Positions 32,930 to 41,200 of a DNA stretch of 42,177 bases are shown here, piece by piece. Location: the NCBI GenBank assembly GCA_012517155.1, contig JAAYVN010000074.1, positions 1 through 42,177 on the forward strand, written 5' to 3'. This stretch comes from Ignavibacteriales bacterium. GTDB taxonomy: Bacteria; Bacteroidota; Ignavibacteria; Ignavibacteriales; Ignavibacteriaceae. The notes beneath the pieces are model-generated. The model was not told where the DNA came from, did not search any database, and worked only from the letters and a program-made list of their open reading frames with translations. Numbering within the stretch: position 1 is the first letter of the stretch; each line of letters opens with the position of its first letter. Position numbers and translations under genes: made by a program.

Positions 32930-35290
32930 TTATTTAACCAAACTCATTTTTATTGTTCTTATCTGCTTTCCAATGCTCAGTTCACATATATACATCCCTG
33001 ACACAAGCCCTCTCCCGTCAAATTCTATCTCATAACGCCCCGCTTCCTGCTCATTATTCACTAATTCTGCCACTTCCTTCCCCAAAATATCGTAAATCCT
33101 CAATCTAACCATTCCTCGCTCAGGCAATTCATACTGTATCATTGTTGATGGATTAAATGGATTAGGGTAATTCTCATACAACTTAAAACCTCCGGCAACC
33201 CCTTCCACCTCTTCTGTACCGGATATAAAATCCCCCATATAATTGAACTTCATTGCATCAAAAATCATTTGTTGTCCTGCCACTCCTGTCGCATCTCCTA
33301 ATCTCACATATCCATTCCCTGTCGCAAGAAAATTAAACTTTCCTAACGAAACCCACTGACTGGCATATATCTTCTGATTAATCACTACCGTATCCATCCC
33401 GTCCTTGTGAAAAACTTTGTAAATCACCTTGGTAGCATTCGAAAAAGGTATATATACCAAAACCTCATAAGCGCCGTCCCGGCTCAACTTTGGCTTCCAC
33501 GTAGCATAACATGTGTCCGTATGTGTCGTCCCATTTGAAAACGCATACCACATATGATTATTTGCATACCCGACATTCCTGTCGTACCACCTGAACATCG
33601 TTGCCGGATATTTTGTGTGAAGATAAAACCCTTTATCTAATTGCCCGTCATCAACCACCGAATCAGCCGCTCCAAAAATTCCAAACCTTGTCTTTATCCC
33701 CCAGGGCACTCCGGTTAGATTCTGAAATCCGTTATTGTAACTCGGCCAGTCGTATTTTACATTCTTTCCGGACCAGTTGAAGTATCCCGTATTTTTATTC
33801 CCATATGGATCGTTGAAAATCAGCGTCCTCTCCTGATGTATCCCATGCCCAACAATTATATGCCCTGCGGTTGTAAGCATTACACATAAAGTATAAGGAT
33901 AATTGGAGTTTATTTCTGATATCACTTCTTCATAGGTTGGTGGTTCCTTAAACTCCACTGAGACTTTGTGATTTGCTAACCATCCGCTCATTTTTGTCCT
34001 TGGACTGCCTCCCCTCCATAAATACCCATGCCCTCCCCAGGCTGGATTCCCGTTTGGATCATCCACCTGTAACTCATATGCTCTCTCACCATACCTGTAC
34101 TTCTCCGCTACATACCTTCCCCAATTATTATAATGAGGTGACGGCTTCGCACAATATCCTTCCCATTTTGGAAGAATATTAAAATATGCAAGCGTCATCA
34201 CCCCTGCCGTAGCCCCGCATGATGAATGCCCGTTATGCCAGTCCGGTGTATCATAAACTTGATTCACATATGGTATATCAAGAGTTTTCACTTCCTCTCC
34301 ATTCCCTTGAATTTCATAAAATTTAATGGAGAGTTTTGGTTTTATTCTTTTCTCTTGGTCTGGTAATCTAAAATCATTGAAATCAAATCCCCTTTCAATT
34401 ATTTCTCCCCCTTCATAATTATGGTAAATCACTCTCTTTCCATCAATTGAAAACGTCGGTTCCATTAAGTTTTCTTTTCCGGCAGTCAATCGCTTTAATT
34501 CGGTTCCATCAAATTTCGAAATATAAATGTCCGATCCCTCCAAAGTCATGTCTGTTATCACCTTACGGTCAAATATCAGATACTCCCCATCAGAATTCCA
34601 GGTTGGATTATCCCCTGTTCCAAGTTCGTAAGTACTTCCTGTCTCTATATCATAAACCAACAAATCCCCCGTAAAACTTCTATACACAAATCTCTTCCCA
34701 TTCTCAGCCCATTCTGGATAGAAATACCCCCCCTTATCAGTAATCTTTCTTTTATCCCCCTTCAGTAAATTATAAAGCCATAAATTGTCGCTCAAATCAT
34801 TAAAAACCACATAATTCAAGTCTGCCGAAACTGGTGCTATGTTTGAATAATGCCCGATATCATATATTTCTGCCTTTTCGTCCCTGATCACCACCAGTTG
34901 TTTATCCACCATAAATGCATAAATTCCCCCTTTCGCAAAACTCACCTGCCCGCATTTATCTCCTTTTTCCCAAACCTCAGTTATTTTACCGCTTCTCAGA
35001 TCATAAATTGCAGGCGTTTGTGATCCGTCCTCCCGGATTTTTTTGTACCCCAGTAAATTCCCATCTGCATCAACACTATAGAACTTCCCGCAGTTCGGCG
35101 ACTCAACTATCTTTTCCACATCATTTCCACTTAAAAGGTACAACCCCGAACCCATATTATCCGAAAAAACAAGCCCATGCCTCGTTTCCCTGATTTCACT
35201 CAGATAACCTGATTTTTCAATCTCATATTGGTTCTGGCTGAATATAGTACCAACTATCAAGAAACTAATTATTACAAAAATTTTCATCAT
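32930..35290 (-). CDS. T9SS cargo with PD40 propeller, C39-like peptidase and golvesin-type domain
   Basis: This encodes 786 residues. A signal peptide (1-19) is followed by a PD40/WD40-like propeller (about 25-300; units such as NPTWNSDGEYLIFD and EPTFSIDGKRVIYHN). Residues about 335-530 look like a C39-family cysteine peptidase: IPYVNQVYDTPDWHNGHSSCGATAG with Cys358, TTAGHIIVGHG with His477 and FNDPYGN with Asp494 as the likely triad. A golvesin/xanthan-lyase-like C-terminal domain (about 540-690; MWYAFSNGTTHTDTCYATWKP, QMIFDAMKF) precedes the T9SS type A sorting domain (NYPNPFNPSTMIQYELP, LVSGMYICEL). It is thus a predicted extracellular peptidase or peptide-binding protein. The ATG follows the photolyase stop directly. 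Substrate is unknown. Confidence 0.85.
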   Translation of the reverse strand: MMKIFVIISFLIVGTIFSQNQYEIEKSGYLSEIRETRHGLVFSDNMGSGLYLLSGNDVEKIVESPNCGKFYSVDADGNLLGYKKIREDGSQTPAIYDLRSGKITEVWEKGDKCGQVSFAKGGIYAFMVDKQLVVIRDEKAEIYDIGHYSNIAPVSADLNYVVFNDLSDNLWLYNLLKGDKRKITDKGGYFYPEWAENGKRFVYRSFTGDLLVYDIETGSTYELGTGDNPTWNSDGEYLIFDRKVITDMTLEGSDIYISKFDGTELKRLTAGKENLMEPTFSIDGKRVIYHNYEGGEIIERGFDFNDFRLPDQEKRIKPKLSIKFYEIQGNGEEVKTLDIPYVNQVYDTPDWHNGHSSCGATAGVMTLAYFNILPKWEGYCAKPSPHYNNWGRYVAEKYRYGERAYELQVDDPNGNPAWGGHGYLWRGGSPRTKMSGWLANHKVSVEFKEPPTYEEVISEINSNYPYTLCVMLTTAGHIIVGHGIHQERTLIFNDPYGNKNTGYFNWSGKNVKYDWPSYNNGFQNLTGVPWGIKTRFGIFGAADSVVDDGQLDKGFYLHTKYPATMFRWYDRNVGYANNHMWYAFSNGTTHTDTCYATWKPKLSRDGAYEVLVYIPFSNATKVIYKVFHKDGMDTVVINQKIYASQWVSLGKFNFLATGNGYVRLGDATGVAGQQMIFDAMKFNYMGDFISGTEEVEGVAGGFKLYENYPNPFNPSTMIQYELPERGMVRLRIYDILGKEVAELVNNEQEAGRYEIEFDGRGLVSGMYICELSIGKQIRTIKMSLVK

Positions 35291-36673
35291 TTATTCCGGT
35301 TTATTTTCTAAGTTATATCTTTTCTCAAATGCCTTAACATCAAACTTTCTTGCACACCCGTTATAATTCATATATCGGATCTTCCCGAAAATCTCCCTTT
35401 CCACCCAGGCTCTGTCATGAATTCCCCCTATCGACCACGCAATCCCGCAGTATCCGTTCGGGTCCCTTCCGTCCAGTTCATACTTATCATTCAGATATAT
35501 CGCAATTTCAATAGCCGCTTCCGGCGAGTCCGTCCATTCCAGAATCTTCTTCGCCCAGTACATCCTCATATAACTGTGCATCTTCCCCTCAATTTTCATC
35601 TGGTTCTGCGCCGCATTCCATAACGCATCATCAGTTCTTGCTTCCTCAAACTCATCCCTTGAATACAAAAACACCCTTTTGTCTTTCCGGTGTTTATTCA
35701 ACGTCTCTTTTCCCCAGTCCTTAAATCCTTCAAAGGAATCATAGTTCTTGTTGTAATAACAAAAATTATCCGCTAATTCTTTCCGCACAATCAGTTCTTC
35801 AAGAAAACCTTTACTCCCCTCATCATTTACCCCCGTTTTGTTCACTTCCAGCGCTATCCTCTGCGCAGAAATCTGTCCGAAATGTAAATATGGGGACAAC
35901 CCCGATAAACAATCCTTGTTCGGGTCATTCCTCTCCGTCCCGTAACATTCCATCCTCTTCCCAATAAATTCCTCCAGCATCTTCACCGCACCATCTTCAC
36001 CCGGCTCAATCCCTTCCACCGGCTTCACATCCCTGTTCACCTTTATATCCTTGATCACCCCTTCCCAATCAGTTCCTGCTCTCTTTTTCCCGGCGTTCAC
36101 CTCAGGGAATGTTGGCAGTTCCGGATACTCATCCAGATACTGTGGAAGCAATTTCAATATCTTCGGCCTTATAGTATATGCGGCAAATTCCTCCTTTTGC
36201 GATGTCACCCATACCGGAATCACATTGTGGCCATCAACATCATAGAACGGAATACTTATTTTTTCAAACACCCCCTTCTTCCATTGTCGCTTAATCTTTA
36301 AGGGATCAAAATCAGTCACCAGATAACCCGCTTTGCTTTTATCAATAAACTCAGGGATTGCTTTCACAGGATCACCATTTAGCAGCTCAAAAGGGATATT
36401 CTTTTTTCTCAATCCCTCTTCCACTTGTTTAAGCCCCCTCAGCATGAAATCATATTGCCTTAACGTTGCCCCTAAAAATCCATCCGCCAGACAAAAAACC
36501 ACCTTTAGTCTCAGCCCCTTTTCATTTGCAAGATTCGCCGCAAATATCAGCCCCCAGTTATCATTCACCCTTTGTTCCCTGCTCATCCAGTAAACAACGC
36601 ACTCCCCCCTGATATCGGGCACCCGCCCTGATAACTTATCTCTGTTTAACAATCTCGCACGATCAGGAATCAA
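35291..36673 (-). CDS. phr: Class II cyclobutane pyrimidine dimer photolyase
   Basis: This encodes 460 residues. It uses light and FADH- to split cyclobutane pyrimidine dimers in DNA. The N-terminal stretch VVYWMSREQRVNDNWGLIFA and the C-terminal DPNGYCGIAWSIGGIHDRAWVEREIFGKIRYMNYNGCARKFD are class II signatures, distinct from the E. coli PhrB class I pattern. The gene overlaps the HAD phosphatase gene by 11 bases and abuts the C39-like cargo gene. It suggests the organism meets light or UV at some time. Confidence 0.95.
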   Translation of the reverse strand: MIPDRARLLNRDKLSGRVPDIRGECVVYWMSREQRVNDNWGLIFAANLANEKGLRLKVVFCLADGFLGATLRQYDFMLRGLKQVEEGLRKKNIPFELLNGDPVKAIPEFIDKSKAGYLVTDFDPLKIKRQWKKGVFEKISIPFYDVDGHNVIPVWVTSQKEEFAAYTIRPKILKLLPQYLDEYPELPTFPEVNAGKKRAGTDWEGVIKDIKVNRDVKPVEGIEPGEDGAVKMLEEFIGKRMECYGTERNDPNKDCLSGLSPYLHFGQISAQRIALEVNKTGVNDEGSKGFLEELIVRKELADNFCYYNKNYDSFEGFKDWGKETLNKHRKDKRVFLYSRDEFEEARTDDALWNAAQNQMKIEGKMHSYMRMYWAKKILEWTDSPEAAIEIAIYLNDKYELDGRDPNGYCGIAWSIGGIHDRAWVEREIFGKIRYMNYNGCARKFDVKAFEKRYNLENKPE

Positions 36674-37319
36674 TCTTCTTTCCTTTAAGATTTAGTAATT
36701 CTAAAATCCTTTTCGGGTCATCAATTATGTAATCCGGTCTCTCAGCCTCCAGAAAACTTTTCTCTCTGTAACCATAAGTCACCGCAACCGTCTTCGCCCC
36801 CACATTATGCCCGCATTGCACGTCAAACTCAGTGTCTCCTACCATCATCGATTCCTCTGGTTTTACCCCCAGTTCTTTACAAAGATAATAATAAGGTGCC
36901 GGATCCGGCTTTACCGGTATCCCATCCCTTCGCCCCATAATAAAATCAAAATATTTTGTCAGCTCAAATGCCGCAATTACCCTCTCCGCCTGCTTCTGAG
37001 CCTTGGTAGTTAGCACAGCCATTTTATACTCACCTCTAAGCGCTTCAAGTGTCTCAACCACCTTGGGATAAACACTCGAATAACCGATAAAATCCATATA
37101 GTGACTTAAAAACGTCTTCAGAAACAAATCAAAGTTACCAACATTAATATTCAGCTCCCTGAAAATATCCTCAAAGTGGGCACCTATTCTTGCGTCAAGG
37201 TCCTCCTTTTTTATTTCTATTCCCAGATTCAGTTCTCTGAATGCTGCCGCCGTGGATTCATATATCGTTCTGCTCGAATCAATTAGTGTTCCGTCAAGAT
37301 CAAAAACTAGTAATTTCAA
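36663..37319 (-). CDS. HAD hydrolase, phosphoglycolate phosphatase-like
   Basis: This encodes 218 residues from a TTG at 37319, supported by GGAAGAG a few bases upstream. It has the HAD motifs FDLDGTLIDSSRT (Asp7, Asp9), AVLTTKAQKQAE (motif II), the Lys in GIPVKPDPAPY (motif III) and MVGDTEFDVQCGHNVGAKTVAVTYGY (motif IV), plus a helical cap, as in Gph/PGPase-type enzymes. Likely substrates are 2-phosphoglycolate, formed during DNA repair, or a similar small phosphate ester; pairing with a photolyase gene makes the repair link attractive but unproven. Confidence 0.88.
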   Translation of the reverse strand: MKLLVFDLDGTLIDSSRTIYESTAAAFRELNLGIEIKKEDLDARIGAHFEDIFRELNINVGNFDLFLKTFLSHYMDFIGYSSVYPKVVETLEALRGEYKMAVLTTKAQKQAERVIAAFELTKYFDFIMGRRDGIPVKPDPAPYYYLCKELGVKPEESMMVGDTEFDVQCGHNVGAKTVAVTYGYREKSFLEAERPDYIIDDPKRILELLNLKGKKIDS

Positions 37320-37349
37320 ATGCTCTTCCGTATAATAAAATTTAAGAAA

Positions 37350-37381
37350 TAAAGTTAAGAAAACTCATCCAAAAACTCAAA
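37350..37381 (-). promoter_or_regulatory. Bacteroidota-type promoter for the HAD-photolyase unit
   Basis: On the minus strand TTTG (37378-37381) is followed after 20 bases by TAACTTTA (37350-37357), close to TTTG / TAnnTTTG. It would give a leader of about 25 bases before the TTG at 37319. Confidence 0.35.
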
Positions 37382-37402
37382 CCCTTTCCACCCCCGTTTT
37401 AC

Positions 37403-37440
37403 AAAAAAAAATGCCCGTATTGATTGCTCAACACGGGCAT
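37403..37440 (-). terminator. Rho-independent terminator after the glutathione peroxidase gene
   Basis: Stem ATGCCCGT / ACGGGCAT (37411-37418 with 37433-37440) is extended by an inner TTGA/TCAA stem and is followed on the minus strand by a run of eight T (37403-37410). It begins 20 bases after the gene's stop. Confidence 0.9.
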
Positions 37441-37460
37441 ATACTGTTTTTATTTATCAC

Positions 37461-38063
37461 TTATTTATTCAATTCGGCAAGTACTGTGTCCTTGAGTTGT
37501 TTAGCATCGGCATCCACTCCACTCTTAAACCTTGCAACAATTTTCCCTTTTTTATCAACAACAAATTTTTCAAAATTCCAGGCAATTTCCCCCTGGCCTG
37601 TTACGCTGTTGTTCGTCAGGCGTTCAAACAATGGACTTTTTTCGTCTCCCTTAACTTTGATTTTATCAAAAAGTTTAAATGTAACACCATAATTCGCCGA
37701 ACAGAAATTTTGGATTTCTTCATTACTGTTCGGTTCTTGGTTGCCAAAATCATTACACGGAAAAGCTAATATTTCAAGTCCTTTGTCCTTATAATTTTTA
37801 TACATAGCCTCAAGTCCCTTATACTGCTTCGTATAACCGCAATAGCTGGCCACATTCAGTATAAGCAGAACTTTTCCGTTAAAGGAAGACATTTTCACTT
37901 CATTTCCTTCCATATCAAGAACCGTAATATCGTTAACATTGTCCTTCAATTTAGTCTCTCCTTTTTTCTCTTGCGTTAAATTCACATTTGTCTCATACAA
38001 ACTAACCATTCCCAGTGAAAAAATCACCAGTGCACCTATAATTGCTAAAAATATTTTTTGCAT
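37461..38063 (-). CDS. Membrane-anchored or secreted glutathione peroxidase-type thiol peroxidase
   Basis: This encodes 200 residues. A hydrophobic N-terminus (residues 4-23) and a Lys/Asn-rich linker precede a full glutathione peroxidase fold. The catalytic tetrad is Cys75 (NVASYCGYT), Gln109 (FPCNDFGNQEP), Trp162 and Asn163 (AWNFEKF). It uses Cys rather than selenocysteine, and in bacteria such enzymes often draw electrons from thioredoxin. The anchor puts it in the periplasm, unusual for this family, which is mostly cytoplasmic. It is monocistronic with a clear terminator and is divergent from the giant secreted gene. Confidence 0.92.
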   Translation of the reverse strand: MQKIFLAIIGALVIFSLGMVSLYETNVNLTQEKKGETKLKDNVNDITVLDMEGNEVKMSSFNGKVLLILNVASYCGYTKQYKGLEAMYKNYKDKGLEILAFPCNDFGNQEPNSNEEIQNFCSANYGVTFKLFDKIKVKGDEKSPLFERLTNNSVTGQGEIAWNFEKFVVDKKGKIVARFKSGVDADAKQLKDTVLAELNK

Positions 38064-38153
38064 TACCGCTCCATTATTTTAAAGTTAAAACACTTAAAAA
38101 TTAAATAAGTTCAATTTCCCCGGTATTGTTATGTAAGCAAAATCACAATCTCA

Positions 38154-38178
38154 GCAATAAAAAAAACTTTTTTGTTGC
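38154..38178. promoter_or_regulatory. Hairpin/inverted repeat in the divergent gpx-giant gene region
   Basis: GCAA-T-AAAAAA, loop AAC, TTTTTT-G-TTGC forms an 11-bp stem with one T-G wobble. No plus-strand gene lies upstream, so it is unlikely to be a terminator; its right arm overlaps the promoter-like block at 38175. It may be an operator or an AT-rich bend. Confidence 0.4.
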
Positions 38179-38203
38179 TTTCTTTTAATATTTTTATTAG
38201 ATT
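38175..38203 (+). promoter_or_regulatory. Promoter-like module of the giant secreted gene
   Basis: TTGCTT (38175-38180), 17 bases, TAGATT (38198-38203); it resembles the block at 2823-2851 at 23 of 29 positions. A Bacteroidota-type -7 box TAAGTTTG (38203-38210) overlaps it. The leader to the ATG would be about 90 bases. Confidence 0.4.
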
Positions 38204-38288
38204 AAGTTTGTCAAAGTGACAGTTTTGAAATTCCCCCCTCACTTTTAACTATCAAACGAGTTATTTTATCTCCCTTTTGAGTTAATCT

Positions 38289-38294
38289 AGGAGG
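38289..38294 (+). promoter_or_regulatory. Shine-Dalgarno site of the giant secreted gene
   Basis: AGGAGG lies four bases before the ATG at 38299. The same strong GGAGGC context precedes the T9SS gene at 2878, while most other genes in the window have weak sites or overlaps. Confidence 0.75.
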
Positions 38295-38298
38295 CGTT

Positions 38299-41200
38299 AT
38301 GTGTTCTTTACAATTCCTCAGGTTTAAAATAACGGGTTTTCTCTTCTTTTTGCTTTTAATCCTCGCCCAAACCGAACAAATTTATTCTCAAAGTAGTGCG
38401 AACTATACTTTCTCCACAAACACTGCCGGTTCTTTAATCCTTACTACTAATGCGGCGGTTATTGATTTATCTGGACAACCGAATCTTATCTCGAATAACT
38501 ACTCTTCAACCAATGCAGCCAACCTTCCCATAGGTTTTGATTTTTACTTTATGGGTACCCGGTATGATACTCTTACAGTTGGCGCGGATGGACAAGTTGG
38601 ACTGGGAAAACGTTCCCTTAGCGGTTCAAATGATAATAACTTGGTCCTTCCTCTTGGTCAGCCCCCCATTCTCGCCCCCTTCTGGGACGACCTAAGAACC
38701 GCAAAGTCTGGTCAGACCGTCCGAATGATAACCGTTGGTAGTCCCCCTAATCGCTGTTGTGTTATCGAATGGTATGCTTTAATAAACTCTGCATCAACAA
38801 CCGCTGTTTATGACGGGGTTTTTCAACTCAGACTTTATGAAACCACCGGAGTTATTGAGTTTGTTTATGGAAAGATGTATGTCGGAACAACGTATTCAAA
38901 TGTCACAGCTTCAATTGGTTTCACTGCCGGAACTACTGATAACAGCATGATTTCTGTAACTGATCTTTCAACCTTATCCGTTACAACCGTTGCCGCTGCT
39001 GTTGTAAACAATCTCGTTAATCATCATACTGCCGGACCAATAACTACTTTGAATAGCGAAGTTGAGGGAAGCCGAAGAACTTTAGTTTTTACCCCTCTCT
39101 CCGGAACCGTCTCTGCCCCAACCAATCTTACTTTCCCAACGGTCTATGGAACAAGCATACAATTACAATGGAATGACAATTCAACCACTGAAAGTTTCTT
39201 CAAAATTTATCGTTCTACAGACAACATCAATTTCACTCATATTGCCTCGGTCAACTCAACCACATCCGGTGGCACCGGAACAGCATATTCTTATTCCGCT
39301 GTTGGATTAACAGAAAACACAACCTATTACTGGCGCATATCTGCCGCAAATGAAGCATCCCCCGAAAGTGGTCTTCTGGCAGGAACTCAGGCAACTTCTG
39401 CATCCAGTCTCCTCTCCGGAAAGAAAACCGTTGGACCCTCTGGTGACTATGCAAGTCTGACTGATGCAATCACGGATATGCAGTTAAAGGGACTCGCCGG
39501 TAATTTTGAACTTGAACTCCTTGCAGCATACAATTCTTCAGTAGAAACTTTCCCGCTTATTTTTACTTCGATAAATACCTCTGTTTCAAAAACCTTAACA
39601 ATATACCCCCACACCGATGCTGTGGGTCTTGTAATATCCTCAGATAATTATTATAAAACAATTGAACTCTTTAAACAAAATTACGTTACCTTCGATGGTC
39701 GCCCGGGTAAATCTGGCTCTTCAAAACAACTTACGATATCCAACACAAATCTTAACGGAATTGCTTTCCGGTTTTACTACAATTCCTCCTTCAATACTCT
39801 CCGTTATTGCAATTTTACCGGTGTCAACAATACTGCTTCTGCCGGTGTAATTTCATTTAATCAACCGGAGGGAAATCAGGGAACCAACAACAACACCATC
39901 GAATATTGCGATATTCACGCTGGTGCATCAACCCCCAATAATGCAATTTACTGCTATGGCCTTCCCGCTTCCTCAACAGCAACTAAAAATATAATTATTC
40001 AATATTGTAATATCTATGATTTCTACTCTGATGGGGGCACATCTCGCGGTATTTATCTTACAAACGGAACTGCCAGTTGGACAATAAAAAATAATTCGTT
40101 TTATCAAACTACTCCCCGTTATCCCACAATGAGTTCAACTGTAATGAACGCAATTGAAATTTTCGACTGGGAAGCCTATAACCATAAAATCTATGATAAC
40201 TTTATCGGCGGCAGTGCTCCCCATCTCGGTGGCGATAGTTTGTTCATATTTGCTTCAACCAATCGGCTGATTCAGTTCAGAGGAATATATATATATACAG
40301 CATCAAACTCTTTGAACTCGATTCAGGGCAACAGGATTAGCCGGTTAAGATTCGAAACCTATTCAAATTCTTTTTTGACTAATCTTTTCCGGGGAATTGA
40401 AACCAGTTATGGAATCTATTCAATCGGGGATACAACCGCTAATATTATCGGCGGATTATCTGGAAATGATTCTTTAATAATTATGATAAATGGTTTTCAA
40501 GCTTGTAATATCCGCTTTATTGATCTAAATGACAGTCAGGGTGGCTTTATAAATAATAATATAATTGGGGCAATACGATTTTATATTAATAATTCTCAAC
40601 TTACTTCTGTTTATGGAATATATAGTGGCTCTGGTTTAAGTGCATCTCGGCCACAGACTATATATAATAATCAAATTGGAAATCTAACCACACCCAACAG
40701 CCTGAATATTAATATAACTGCAAGCCCTATTGACCTGATAGGAATATTTGCTCAGTCTTATGGTGCGGGGAATCTGACAATTCAAAACAATACTATTGCC
40801 AACTTGTCTCATAATACCTCAAGTTCTCTAAGCTCAAACAGAGTTTGCGGAATACAGGTTCTTCCACACGGATCCACAAATTATATACTGGATCTTACAA
40901 TTTCTAATAATACCATTTGTAAACTTTCCTCAACCGGCCAGGGTGGCGGAACGGGAACATCCGCTTCATTAATCGGGATCCTAAACAAATATCAACCGAC
41001 TTCATCCTTAACAATAAACAAAAACACTATTTACAGTTTACAAAACACTAACACCTCTCTGGCTGTTTGGGTAACCGGCATTTCAAATGCAGATACTACC
41101 TCCCTTACTGGCAACATACAAAAGAATTTCATTAATCATATCAGCTCATCACTAACAACTACTTCCGCTTATGTATCGGGTATATACCACGAAGGAAAGA

